Assembly: GCA_947652605.1 (NCBI GenBank)
Contig: OX393579.1
Location: 2,356,001-2,420,000 of the forward strand
Reading direction: 5' to 3'
Origin: Elmis aenea
Lineage: Eukaryota; Arthropoda; Insecta; Coleoptera; Elmidae
Length of the DNA stretch: 64,000 nt
Shown piece after piece: positions 9,566-23,600 of the stretch. Position 1 is the first letter of the stretch. Each line of letters begins with the position of its first letter. The notes under the pieces were generated by a model. It was not told the origin of the DNA and ran no database searches. It worked only from the letters and a program-made list of their open reading frames with translations. The position numbers and the translations under genes were made by a program.

Positions 9566-12500
9566 CTTAATAAAAATTACAATTATTATCAGTAGTTTCT
9601 AAAGACATGACTATTAGATGTAATTTTGTTCTAACTTTTAATTTTCAGGTACTTAAAAACTTTGCAAAGTAAATTTTTGTGTGTTAATATAAACAAAATT
9701 GGCAATTACTTCACAATTAATTATTTAAATGAATGTTTTTCGAATGTATTGTGTCTTAATTAGCTAATTGGTTGATAGAAAATGGTAAAATTACTTATGC
9801 ACGTTTAAACAAATGAAAGTATCAAAGTGAGTTAGGAAAAATGATTATTGTTTAAATTTTCTGTAAGCATGTTTTAACGATTATGATTCCATTTTTTTTT
9901 AACAGAGTAGCTTTAAAATTTATTGCCAATTAATGATTTTCAAACGTACGACACATTTATCTGATCTCATTTCCTCTATAAAAGTATATGCACTATTTTT
10001 TCGTTTTTTAAACTCTTTAAATATTCGATTGATCTCGATTGCTCAAAGTTAATTGGGAGTTTTTGCTTCCCTCTTTCTAACTATAGTCGATTAGAACTAT
10101 AAACAGCAGTGGACTTGGAATTCGCCATCACGGCTTTACTCATCTGTTGCTGCAGGGTTACAGCCAAATCGAATTGTGGTGATAAAATTTGCCCGCTTAT
10201 TAAATTTGATAATAATTAGATTGTCGGCGCTGTGTATTATTGAAATGGTATTTTGTATAATACCATTTACTACGTTGTAACTAAATTTAATTAGTTTATT
10301 GGATTATGGAAATTGGTGACTTTATATTGGGCTAATATTTAGGCTGTCGATAGTATATTTTAAGACAGTTAATTGTATTTTATAGGTAATTATTGAGACA
10401 TGTTAATCTTTGTTGTGTTGTATTAAATACCGTCATTAATAAACGAGCCTTCGTAATCCTATATATTAACACTTTACTTAAAAACTAAAGCTTAATTCCC
10501 GAAATTTTGATCAGTTGATACGCCCTCGTAACAATGTAAAAAACAGCACATTGACGTACAATATATTTAGTTGTTCCTATACATAAATTTGAAACATTTT
10601 TATGGTATTTTTAATTGTTTTTTTCATAGAAATATATCATGGTATAGTTTACTAGACTCTGGACAACTTAATTTTTTGTTTGTAGCCACCGACGGCTTCA
10701 TGTTAAACACCATTCTTGTGTGTTATGTCATTTACAGTTTCCTTCAACGTAAATATGTTAATACGCCACAGGTTCTGTAACGCTTCTGGCTTAATGATAT
10801 TCAAAAATGCATCAAAATATCCGTACATTCCGGCTTTATTGCACCACTAATGTGACGCAATAAAATATGATATTGGACCTGTCATCTCGCGAGGTGTGTG
10901 TCATAAACAGATATAAAATGTGTGCGTTGAGACAGGAATCTCATTAATCTGAGAAACTTAAAACAGTTTTAATTATGTTTAATGTCAGTAACGGGCCGTA
11001 CATCAGCCTCGGGCGCCCTTATTAGTATATCTCGAAATGTTATCAATAAAAATAATCTTTACCGTGAATCACAGTTAATAGACAAATAAAAATAGCGGTG
11101 TCGGCTTGTGTGATTGTGGGAACTGGGAATTCATCTTTAGGGTATGTGTTTTGGTTTATATTTCATAATTTTTTGTTAAACGGGTGTGTTGTAACGTTAT
11201 CTATAGAAAAAGCTTCCAGTTTGAAAAAAGGTCTATTCGTTATATTCTACACCTGTTGGAAGTGACAATAGCCGACCTCTGGACAGGGTGTGTGTACCAC
11301 TGAACCCTTTATTCTGACATATTTTATTATTCCTTCATATTTTGTTATCGTGCTGATCAATGAGCTCTGAAAACCAACGTAAAACATTCCATGGACTCTA
11401 CAAATCGATAGCAACACTGATTCTAAAAATACGCCACAATTATTGAAGTAATTACCCATGTATTTGCAGAAATAATTTTATAAATTGGTAAATTCCCTGC
11501 AGTACACAGAAATTATGAAGTAAAATACAATTGTTATTTACGAGTTATAAATAGTACCAAACGAAACAAGTATTTTTGTATGCATAACTATAATAATAAA
11601 CTGTACAATACTAAATATGTAAAATCTAGTAAAATGTTTTAAAATCAACAGGTAATTATGCTGTGTTAGTATTTTTATGCATGACGCTGTTGTTTTGAAA
11701 CAGTAACAGGTGCAATGTTAATTAAATTGCTGAAAAAAAAATGCAGTTAAAAGGACAATTCAATGGTAATTTTGTCTTTCAAACGCCTAGTTTCTCAGAC
11801 CCAGCCATAATGCAAATGTAAAAACAACCTAAATAAACATTGTTTAGTTCTTTATTTAATTATAGAATAAATTACACAAATCATTTCTGAAAATCAATTT
11901 ATTTGTGATACAATGTAAAACATTCAGTGTACTGAAGATGGTGTAACTAGGTCGTGACGTTGGTCAAATAAATCACCAGGTGATGCGATTTTTGTAGAAA
12001 GAAACAACGATTAAAAAATATATTGAAGGTTACTGAATATTTGTTATTATTATTGCATTAACGCTTTGGTATTTTTGCAATGCAAATTCTGCGAACAAAA
12101 CACTTAGGCAAACAGACGAATAATCGATAAACCATGAGGCTAACAAACATTGTTAATTCAAACGTTAAAATAATACCTTCGAATATACATTATCTGCGAA
12201 TGGCTTTAGCAATAAAACCGAACGATTAACAAGATCTAAATTGACTGCGTTCGGTTGACATATTTAGAAGATGTTTACGCTGTTTCTAATTATAGCCATA
12301 TACCTGGGATTATTTTGCATAGCTCATGAATGGCTGTGGTGAAGTTATAATCGGGAAAGATAAATTTATTTCCATTAAAAATATTAACTTGCAAAATCTC
12401 TGTCGAAAACGTTTGTTCCAAGGGTTTAATTATGTTATTATGAAGAACTTTATCATTCAATCGGTTTTGTAACATAGTTTGGGGGGTGAATATTGGAAAT

Positions 12501-15500
12501 AATTCATTTTAAACCCTCAACTTGGACAGTTTTTAAGTATGATTTTTAGTTTGACTCAATGCCTTTTTTTTTGCTTTACAAAGGAATATAGTGTAAGTTT
12601 AGCGTCTCATTATAATTTGACAGTATTTTGAAGTTGCCATAGCTTGAGTTTGTGATTGATATCAGTGCTGAAATGTTAACAATACAGTCATACTTTTTTC
12701 CTGAAAATTTGAAGAAGGAAAACAATTATTCTTGATACAGTGTCACAAAAATGCGAAATCCGTTGACATCAATTAAAACATTTAATTTTAAGGACCACTC
12801 ACGTGTCTCTTGAACGACAGGCCCTCAAAAGTAAAACGTTTTGTCGTAATTTAAATTCGGCAAAAGCAGTACAAGCAAAGAATCGCCAGTTCAAGTGCCT
12901 TAAAATCTTAATAATAATTACTTTATAATTGTGTCATTACTGTAATTACATTTTAAACACGAATATCTTTCAAGCTTAAAATTTTTACTTTTATAATTAT
13001 TTTGCTAATTGCTAAAGCAATTGACGTTTAATGAAAACAATTTTGATTTTGTATTTATCATAATTTAATGGAATTAATGGATAATGAACAATTTAATTGC
13101 TAGAAATAACTTAATATCATTTAAAATTGGATTACTATATTGCAGCCTAATTAGATAACTTCTTGTTCAGTCTTTTTTTGTTTGTTTTCCACTATCACTA
13201 CAAAAAAAGAACAATTATTTAAGTGCAATAATATTTTTGTTACAAATTATTGGCAACGATAATGAATGTCGTGCACATTTATTATTTATTTAAGGAATTA
13301 TGGATGACTTATTTATTTATTTATAACGTTAGGACACTTTTTAAGTAATTGTGACGTTTGGTTTGGCACCGACAAAATTAAAAGACTACTAAATGTCATT
13401 ATAATTTTAAATTTGTCTGGTTTATTGTTGTTACTTATTCAGTGTGCGAGGTCAATTTTTGTAATTGTTTGGTCGTAGTGAAATACAAAGTCATTCGATG
13501 TAACGTGTGAATGAATGGCTAAGTGTTGCTGTTATGTAAGGAAATTATTTATAAAAAGTCATGTTGTGGTGTGATGACAAAAATGCAGAACATCACTTAA
13601 GTAATTTAAGCATTTTTGTATGGCTATAGTTTTTGTTTTTACAAACGAAAACATGCCAGAAAAGCAGTAAGTGTAGCAAGATATTTGAACTGTTCATTAT
13701 ACAACAACAATGTAATTTGTATCTAATTTATAGTTTAAATGTGCGTTTTCCAAATTAAGTGTGCGCAGGTTGCCTATATTACCCCTTGTACCACACAAAT
13801 TCTATCTTAAATGGACTGACTGATTCATAGCTATTAAGCAACACCTTAAATATACGAATCGAGGCAGTTTTTAGTGGACAAATAATCTTTTTATTACACT
13901 TATTGATTTTTTTAAACAGTATTATTAAATTTTATTACCCTCGGACGAGTCACAAATACATCCGTCTCATCTCTTAAACTTGCGCAGCAGAATATTAATG
14001 TCAAAACGCAACTGAATTATTATTATCACCATTGTGCATTGTTATCCACCAAGTTAGCTTCCGTTATTATTTATGTATACCGGGTGCACAATTCTTTGTT
14101 GCAAATTGGCTAATTTTTTAGACCGTCTGAGTGTATTGTGTCCTCCTAATGATACTAATTGTAACGAATTCCGTTGGACGGAGCAAAAACATTAATCGCA
14201 GTTTTTCTGACGAATGGAGATAAGAACATCGTCTGGGAAACGATGAAAGGCTAAATAGTTTTTAGTGGAAATTATAGCAGAGTATTCAACAGCCACGACT
14301 GATCTCATTAAACTTTTAACTTCAATCAACGTAAAAACGCAGAAAAGTGTTTTGAATATCAAGTGGAAAAGTTTTAATTCGCGTTTAATTAACTGAAATA
14401 TTTGTATAAAGTATGAAAAACATAAAGTTGTAGCCAGACCAATGTAAAGTTTAAACTTTTTAGTCAAACATTTTCAAAAACACAAGTACAAGTTTTAGAA
14501 ATATAACAATAAAATTGAGTTTCTACTCGCGAGAGAAGAATTTTAACGTCCCTTTTTAGAAATAAAACAACTATATTTAGGATTTTTGAAATGCAATTTA
14601 CTATTTGTAATTGTGAACATCAAATCTAGCCAGCTCGCAAAGAAACTCCTCATCTAAAACTCATTCTACTAGTACAATATGGTTCTCACTTAGCTTCGAA
14701 GTGTATCTAAAGAAGTAGTTTATTAAATTCTGGACCTACTCAAATGTTCTACACAGTATTCGCTAAAGCTTCCTCTGTGTACGTTCCCAACAACCAATGC
14801 GTGCAAGTATTTCTTTAAGTTTGACAAGTTTCCCAAAATTAAAAGTATAATTAGATTTTCCTCTCCGAACTCAACGTCTATATCTACTTATCAAGTTTTA
14901 AATTGACCAAGTTTTTCAGCAATTTACGGAATGTGACCAAGTCAGCCTTTTCAACTTCTGGTAGATAATTACATGGGGCAGATCCTAACTTAATTTGTTT
15001 TAAAATCAAATGTTTTTGTTTTAAAGAAAGTTTTTTTTGGGACATTTAACTTTCTTTTTATAATTCCGTAACTGAATAAGTAAAGATTTACAAAAGTTGA
15101 GCAGTTGAGTCAACCTTTTAATATCATAGGGCATTCTTTTTAGGCCAGAACATTTTCTGTATACAAAGCAAATAAGAAAAATATTACAGAACTTTTTATT
15201 AAAGCCAGTTTTATGGAAATATTCGGGTCCAAAACGATTTATCATTCCATTTTAGATAACCTAAAACGAAGTAATACATTTTTAAACCTGTATTATTTTT
15301 TTTGCATAGTTTATTAAATTCTATATTTTTGTAGATGTGAGCTTTTTCATTTCATTTAGTCGGTTGGTTCTTGTGGCCCCACAGTTTATTTTAAATTTCC
15401 ATTCGTCATTTATGAATGAACAAACTTAAATTAAATTCGAACATAATGCAAAGCTTCTAGTGGCATGATTCGTGATTCTTTAAATGAGGAGCAGTTTTAT

Positions 15501-16585
15501 TGTGACCATTTTAATCCAACAATGTTTTCAGAACCACATCATAACTCTGATTATTCTCATTTAACTTGGAAATTAAAAATGAGAGACCATTGTACCGTGC
15601 ACGTTCTATCTCTGTTTAAATCGGAAAACTTTTAAAAAAGAATGAGGGGAAATAAAACATGCAGCAATTGAAAGAGCCTGCGTTTATTTTGGTTTGGATT
15701 AAAAACGACGAATCGGCGAGGTTACAGAAAAATCGCGATTCATCTCTTGATTGCCACAAACAGTTTTTTATTTTCTGTGTTGCCATTGAACTGTGCTTGA
15801 CTCCTTTGTAGTTTTTATGTGGCTAAATTTATTTATCATTTTTGTTATTGTACGTTTAAAAATTGAGAATCATTGCGGGATACGTTTATAAATTATATCG
15901 AACGTGTATTTACATCCTTTGTTTAGCCTAGCACTAATTCTAAGTAATAATTAACACGTAGCAATAAAGTTTGTAGTAGCTTGCATTTGAATTAATAACC
16001 TCATTTATACATACGTTAATTTAATGTGACGTAATATTGTACCTGTAGGTGTGAACTGCAGACCTGTGAGAATAACAAAATCGACACGTTTGCATGTCGG
16101 TTCGGAGTTGGCGGCGGCAGAATTTATATTCCAATTTATTTTGTCAGGTAAAATTACTCACTACTGTCAAAATTGTGATTGTGAAACTGCCATTAACATT
16201 TGTCACACAGTCAAAATTGGCAGGCCGTAAGTCCCGAACATAAGTCGATAGAATTCTATTTCTATTATGTCACACGACACTGGGATGAGCTTAAATCATT
16301 TTTCCCCGGATATCTTGTAGTTAAAAAAACTTACTTTGAGCATATACAGTGTTGTGAAAAAATAAGCATACTTAGAAGAGACACATTTTAAACATTAAGA
16401 TCCAAAGAAAATATGGCAAGCCCTTTCGTGTTTTATACTTTATTTTATGGGTTATTCATGCCTAATCAAACCATATTAGGTATAATTCTTTACGTCAAAA
16501 TTGACAAGACAACGTACATGTGTACCTATATTAGCCAAAAAGCCGTTAAAATCGTGTGTATTATGTGATTGTAGAAAAAGTAAGC
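9566..16585. other. AT-rich non-coding stretch
   Basis: No gene, tRNA or clear mobile element was recognised. Noted: a perfect 10-bp inverted repeat with a 6-nt loop at 10243-10268; less AT-rich patches around 10080-10210 and 10790-11150; and several reading frames of 60-90 codons (for example 14192-14467 and 15021-15245) with biased, low-complexity composition and no motifs. Good splice-acceptor-like sites occur at 10155, 15531 and 16147 but lack convincing partners. Confidence 0.45.
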
Positions 16586-16689
16586 TACATAACACGAGTT
16601 GTAAAGCAATTACGCACTCGCCACTACGCGGCTACGTGCAGAACTTTTTCACTCGTGCGTAGTATGCTTCATACAACTCTTGTTATGTA
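16586..16689. repeat. Imperfect inverted repeat, probable small MITE
   Basis: The left arm starts TACATAACACGAGTTGTAAA and the right arm, inverted, starts TACATAACAAGAGTTGTATG. The arms are about 35 nt and both continue into a TACGCAC-type core, with a GC-richer centre (CGCGGCTACGTGCAG). The 104-bp unit can fold into a hairpin. No clear target duplication is visible, so the mobile-element assignment is tentative. Confidence 0.55.
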
Positions 16690-18528
16690 ATATACTATTA
16701 TTTACTAGTAAATTTATTTTTACTGTAAAGTTGAATTTCATGTTACTTAAATAGCATCGTAAAGTTAATAAAGTTCCCAGCTCAAATCCTTCCTCAACTT
16801 TATCGATAATGCAAGTGTTGTCGGACATATTTCTTTTCTATAGGTTCATCAACCCGCCATATCCCATAAGTCTGTTATGGCCCTCTTCAAACCATAAACC
16901 TATATCATTTATTACTATAAGTAATGTCTCTTTTACAACCTTTTTTTTATCTTCAGCTCTCATGAATAGGTGTTGTAATAAAAGCGATGAACTCTGAAAT
17001 GTTCAAGACGTTTTCCCACGAGGCACATCTCCTTAAAATCTCTGCAAAACTAACAGACATGCCTGGACGCTCAGTGACCAAAAGACTTCATTTGTAACCC
17101 TAACATGAAATCTACTTCTGTAGACGAAATCTTGTGGCGTTATCCTGTTAATGCTTGTGTTGAGATGCGATTTGGGAAATTTCTATCTGAGAGATCATTG
17201 GATAGTAACGAAAAAAGATTTTTGTTGCATGATTATTTTACAAAGTTGTTTGAAGGTATGAAAATATTTTCGGAAATGTCTTTTTAGAATCCTAATAAGT
17301 ATGTAAAATAGCACTACAGACGTTAAAGGTCCAAGACTTTAACACTTCCTACTGTACGTTGAAGGCTTCTTTCATTTTAGATATGGAGTTGGAGTTATTT
17401 AAGATCTTTTGTTATTGCCTTACGTCCCTCTACTTTCCAATGTAATATTCAACTCCATATACTTTTTTGTTGATTTACTTCCATGCCAAAGTTTTTTTTT
17501 TCCCGGTTTTCTAAACACTTTTAAATTTCATTACCTTCTGAAATGCATAGAGAAAGTTCAACAAAAAAATTATTGGAACATCGGCTTGCTTAAACGTTGC
17601 ATGTTAACAATAACTTTCTTCGCCAAATAAATCTCTGCTTCATAAATTTGTTACAATCTGATTTTAAACGCAACAAATTTGCTGCTATTCTTCATTTATA
17701 ATCCACGTTTTGTATACACCGAAGCTATTTATTATTCGTTATGCCCAATTCTCACTTCAATCTAAATTCATGAAATTGTTTTTGATGCGATTTTATTGTT
17801 GGTCATGAAAAATTCTTAATGAAGCGTGATATTGGAGCTCTTCGCAGTACTAGATTTATTTATTGCATTCAGCTATGGTCGTAAAGTTAATAACTAAATT
17901 TATGTCGTATCCACTACTAAATATAATGTCGTTATTATATTTTTGCTTTTCAAATTACTGTTTTATTCGGTAGTAAATTTTAATGATAATCAATCATTTA
18001 TAACGACGATAACAACAGTATTTTACAACATGGACTAGAAACTGATGTGTTTCGCTTGCTAAAAATGAATTTAGGTGCCATCAAAATGTAGTTAAAAATG
18101 GGTTTTAATTTTCAAGGACTTTGTTTAGTCACAAGGAGTGTTTTTTTTTTCAAAATTCCAGTGAATTGTTTTAAAAAATAGTGCATTGCCCTAAATTTGT
18201 AGGCTGTTAAAGAATATGTTTTGCACATCTTAAATTGCTTAAAAATTTATCAAGTCATGGCTAAATAAAATTTACTTATATAATTCAGTCACATGCCAAT
18301 GTAACGCGTGATGTACCACGACAAAAATATTGCTTATCCAATAAGTATTTGAAATTGTGCGTAGTATTAGTGATAATTCATGCTCCAACGTAAATTTTTG
18401 TCACTACAGATAAATCAAAATATATCTTAACGGAGGTAGCAATTAGATTTATATAATATTTGGCGCAAGAATTGTAAACTAAAGAAAAATGTGTAGGTAT
18501 ATCGTTTTAAATCTTTATAAACGGTTTA
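16690..18528. other. AT-rich non-coding stretch
   Basis: Sequence between the small inverted repeat and the large palindrome. The short open frames (16809-16997, 17105-17287, 17409-17630) have no recognisable protein features. Nothing else is supported. Confidence 0.45.
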
Positions 18529-18530
18529 TA

Positions 18531-20667
18531 CAGGGTGAGTCACGACGGACGCGTCGGAGTTTTATGGCAAAACGCTTTATATTTTCCAATTTCTGTCGCT
18601 GCTAGATTATGTAAGTTAATAAGGGCTACATTTTAAAAATATTTTCAAACATACAGGGTGCTCCAAAAAAGAGTGGCATATCAAAGTTATACTTTTTCTT
18701 ATGGAACACCCTGTATATTTTTACATTTTTGGATTCCTCTTTAAATTTAATTTAAAAAATGTATAAGGTCATATGGGTCTAAAGTCAACCGTTCTCGTGA
18801 AAATCGCATTTTCATGAAAATTCAGTATTTTCAAAAATTTTCAACATTTAAAAACTTTGAGAAGTCTGAAGAAATTCGCTTGGAGTTAAGATTGACAATA
18901 GATTATGTAACACTTTGCAGCACCTACATTTTAAAAATATTATACAGGGCGTTTTTTACGCTTGGTCAAACTTGTGAAACTTTAAACATCGATAACTCAT
19001 TTTTTTTAAATACAACCCCTTATATTTTTTTACACCGTCTTATAGAAAATTTAATTCTCTTTCCAAAACATTAATACTGTTTTATACCTAAAATTGATAT
19101 TTTCCGAGATATCGCGATTTTATTGTTAATTAGTAGGTCAAAGTAGTATTTTCGAGTAGGCTATGAAGGTAGACAGCGGTAATTTGAAACAATTGAAAGA
19201 AAGAACAAGAAAGGTTTAGTTTTATCTTTTGCCTACGCATTTTTGACATTTTTTTATAATGAAGAGCAATCTCACGTTTAAATCGAGATTTCTTAAAATT
19301 ATTTATGCATTTATTTATTGGACCAGTATGATAAGATGATTACTAAATCCTATAAACCATTTTTTTGTATGTTTATAATACGACACTCTGTTCTACCAAA
19401 ATGTCTTTGCTTAAATTCTGGTTCCACGCATTTTGCAAACATTGTGTTTTATACAGTGTGCACAATGTTTAATATAAGTAAGTGTTTATGGTGTGTAAAC
19501 TAAAATATAAATACAGAAAATATTTCAAATTGGGAACGTAGTAACTTTAATTGAACATTTATAAAAATATTTCTAGTGATAACTAAAAGTTTTTGAATTA
19601 TTATTACATACATTTTAGTTATCACTGGAAATATTTTTATAAATGTACAATTAAAGTTACTACGGTCCCAATTTGAAATATTTTCTGTGTATTTATATTT
19701 TAGTTAAGACACCATAAACACTTACCTTCATTAAACATTGTGCACACTGTATAAAACACAATGTTTGCAAAATGCGTGGAACCAGAAGTTAAGCCAAGAC
19801 ATTTTGGTAGAACCGAGAGTCGTATCATACAAAAAAAATAGTTTATATGATTTACTAATCATCTTATCATACTGGTCCAATAAATAAATGCATAAATAAT
19901 TGTAATAAATCTCGATTTAAACGTGAGATTCCTCTTCACTATAAAAAAATGCTAAAAATGCGTAGGCAAAAGATAAAACTAAACCTTTCTTGTTTTTTCG
20001 TTCAATTGTTTCAAATTACCGCTGTCTACCTTCGTAGCCTACTCGAAAATATTACATTGCCCTAATAATTAACAATAAAATCGCGATATCTCGGAAAATA
20101 TCAATTTTAGGTATAAAACAGTATTAATGTTTTCGAAAGAGAATTAAATTTTCTATAAGACGGTGTAAAAAAATATAAGGGGTTGTATTTAAAAAAAATG
20201 AGTTATCGATGTTTAAAGTTTCACAAGTTTGACCAAGCGTAAAAAACGCCCTGTATAATATTTTAAAAATGTAGGTGGTGCAAAGTGTTACATAATCTAT
20301 TGTCAATCTTATCTCCAAGCGAATTTCTTCAGACTTCTCAAAGTTTTTAAATGTTGAAAATTTTTGAAAATACTGTATTTTCATGAAAATGCGATTTTCA
20401 CGAGAACGGTTAACTTTAAACCCATATGACCTTGTACATTTTTTTAATTAAGTTTAAAGAGGAATCCAAAAATACAAAAATATACAGAGTGTTCCATAAG
20501 AAAAAGTATAACTTTGATATGCCACTCTTTTTTGGAGCACCCTGTATGTTTGAAAATATTTTTAAAATGTAGCCCTTATTGACTTACATAATCTAGCAGC
20601 GACAGAAATTGGAAAATATAAAGCGTTTTGCCATAAAACTCCGACGCGTCCGTCGTGACTCACCCTG
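18531..20667. mobile_element. 2.1-kb foldback element (near-perfect palindrome)
   Basis: The left arm 18531-19588 is repeated in inverted orientation as 19613-20667, separated by only 24 nt. By eye the arms differ at scattered single bases and a few small indels; most of the first 300 bp is identical. The outer tips are CAGGGTGAGTCACGAC on both sides, and the element is flanked by TATA on each side (18527-18530 and 20668-20671), so the target duplication is TA or TATA. Each arm carries an internal 60-bp unit with its own CAGGGTGCTCC / GGAACACCCTG ends (left arm 18654-18713). The same 86-codon frame appears on both arms (18814-19074 plus, 20124-20384 minus) simply because the arms are copies; it shows no transposase motif. 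A transcript through it would form a roughly 1-kb double-stranded stem. The CAGGGTG tips and TA flanks suggest a Tc1/mariner-like or other TA-targeting family, unproven. Confidence 0.9.
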
Positions 20668-23600
20668 TATATTACTAGATTCTCAATTAAGTAACCACAA
20701 TTGAAACGGAAAAATCTGTAAAACGTGTTGTATGCTTCAGTCCTTCAGTCTAATTCTAGCAAGCACTAAATATTAAAAACCATTTCGGGCTGCTAGGTTT
20801 TGCTATAAATAGCAGTATTAAAACGCATAATTTACAACAGATTTTTTTTTGTTACAGTTCTCGTATTTATCTCTCAATTACTTTATAAATTCTAGAGAGA
20901 AATTTTATATTACGTCGTAAAAATATGCAACAATGTATTCTTAGTATTTTCCTTTATTAAAATAGCAAATTGCTAGTGCTTCAGTTTCTGGAACGTTTAC
21001 AGAACTTTAAAAATAACGTTAAACTAAGGTATCGTAAAAAGAGTCGTAAAAAATATTAAAATGTCTTTTATGGCTACCGAAATAAACGAAAGACGTACAA
21101 TATATTTCAGTATTAATCAATTTTTACATACCGAACATCGTGGAACAAGACATAAATCGAAAATGGGCAGGGAGGTTCCTTGCGTTCCCCTAATATTTAT
21201 GAGAAATCAATGAGGTAGCTACTTTAACTTAAAGAGTATTTGTATGGGATCGTTGTGTTTTAATGAATAATAAGTGGATGTCATAAATTTTAATGAGTTA
21301 TTATATCAAAAATTGTGCCTCGAGTTGTTTTGACATTTTTATTTGAAGTGGTAACGTTATTTATTACTGATGATTGTTAAGAGATGCTAGAAGATCAAGA
21401 GTTTTTTTTGTCAATCTCGTAAACATAACAATTTTATCTCTAAGGATTTTTCGTCCTACCAGGACAATTTTGCCTAGTTATAAAAACTTATACATTTAAA
21501 TAAACGTACAGACTGAATGGAACAGTATTCTGTTTTTGAAAATCCTGCTTCACTGCTTTTATAATGATGTTCACTTGACATTTATAAGCGATAGTCTAGC
21601 AATCTCATTATGTTCTTATTCACATAAAAATATAGGTAAATAACGTAGTTATCCGAAGGTCAATGTTTGCTTGGTAATGTCGTATTTGTTCATCACTAAA
21701 TATTTTATTGAGTAATTTGATGTTATCTACGTTCACATTTGAATTATAATGACGGTGATATCAATATTTGAGTTGTAGGCATGTATTGGTATTGAGAACT
21801 GTATGCGGGTGGGTATATCTTCACATTGTGATGTAATATAAATAGTAAACTAAGTTAGATTTGTTTTCTGTATTGCTGTTGGCAGCAAAGATACTTAAAA
21901 TGCGTGCATAAAGTTTTTACTGAGGAATTTTTCAATGAAAAACATCTTTTAGCATACCCTGTATAATTGCCCACAGTAATTTAAATTTTAGGTCACTATT
22001 TAGATTAACACTTTAATCCTTTTCAAATTAAATAGAATATAGATTTAAAAAACTCGACGACAATTTTTTGGTATTAAGTAAAGTAAAAAATTGAAGTTTT
22101 ATAAAAAATATTTTTTGGATTAAATTTACTTACAACTTCATTTGTCAATATTTCATAAATTTTCATGCTGAAAATTTATGAAACTCAAAATACTTTTTAG
22201 GCAGATCAACAAGTACCAGAAATGAGTTTATTTGCCTGCCCCAAGTCAATTATAAATTTGTAAAGTAAATCTTTAACTCTTAAGTAATCAGAGCTTAAGT
22301 TTCATTTATAATTGAAAATCGAGGGATATTTTCGGGTGGAACTTTAGGTGATAAAACCGTATTTATTGGATACATATTTGATGAAACGAGGGCCTAACCG
22401 CTATAAACCCGTTGTTTGATGTGTACCTGACCTAATTTTTCACAATAAAACGACATTAATTGTCGCTTCATGTCGGTGAAATTGTGTTTTATGGTTAAAA
22501 CGCTGTTAAATTGTATTGGTGTGTCGCCAACTGCTACAAGAGGTAACAGGGCGCATTTATATTCATATCTGATCAAAAATTTGACACTCTAGGGTGGGAA
22601 AAATTTGAAATTTCTCTTAATAAAGTTCTAATTACTAGATTTTTTAATTTTGTTGCAAGAAAATTAATTGCGTGCCTTTGGAAATTCAATTTTAAAAGTT
22701 TTACTAAGACACAGCCGGGGTGTAAATTAGTAAACAGTACTGCAGGTGTATATTAAAAATGATTTTCAGCCTACAAAAATAAATGGTGATTATTTTTGAT
22801 TCTTATTTAAATAAACAGTCTGATGAAAGTCGGTTCATAATATTGTAAGTGTTAACAGCCCTTGCTCAATGTTTTACATCGTTATATTTGTTCTTTTATG
22901 CAGCATGTATTGTCGAAGTAGAGCAAACTTCTTTTAAAAAACACTTGTAAGTTCTGTTGATGTTTTTTGTATTTATGCAAACGATGATATTAAGCCCGTT
23001 TTGCGAGTTTTGAATATCATAGCATAAACAGTGTGATTTACATATTTATGCGTTATTTATTAATGTAGAGGTATTTTGAAATCTGATACTGTATCACTTG
23101 AGGCGCGTCTTTATCGGATGTCTACTTTTAAAACACCTGTTGACAGAGTATAATACCGAGTTATTTGCATAGCTAACCTTGATTTTCTGTTCGTAAAGTG
23201 ATATTGTTGAAAGTTTCATGTCAATGGTGTTATTGAAACGAGTAGATTATTATAAATTTTGCTCATGAAAAATGCTTTAAATATTTGGGCGATTTAATTG
23301 AAGTTAGTAGTATTTCTTTTTAAGTTAAATCATTGTATGAGGATCAAATTTATATTATTTTGATACGCGGAATTAATTTACACACACAATTATTTAGTTG
23401 AAGAAAATAGTTGTTGTTACATATTCGTTTTAAATAATATTATAACGCATCAAATTATCATAGTCTGATTTACCATTATACAGACATTTTTAAATTATTG
23501 TACTCGTAGAATCCTTAATTATACGTATGATCCTGTAAGTGGATGAAAATCCTCGACTGAAACTCGAAATCCCTCTTCATCCCACACGCGCGATCCTACA

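Noticed and set aside
10243..10268. Perfect 10-bp inverted repeat with 6-nt loop
   Set aside because: AT-rich hairpins of this size are common by chance here; no context supports a function.
15532..15630. Acceptor TTTTCAG followed by about 37 open codons
   Set aside because: Only weak donor sites follow; no domain.
18814..20384. Two matching 86-codon frames as a possible duplicated gene
   Set aside because: They are the same sequence on the two arms of the palindrome. There is no conserved domain and the substitutions between them look neutral.
22904..22946. Strong acceptor and donor pair enclosing 43 nt
   Set aside because: Not a multiple of three and cannot be joined in frame with the other candidates; probably a chance pair.
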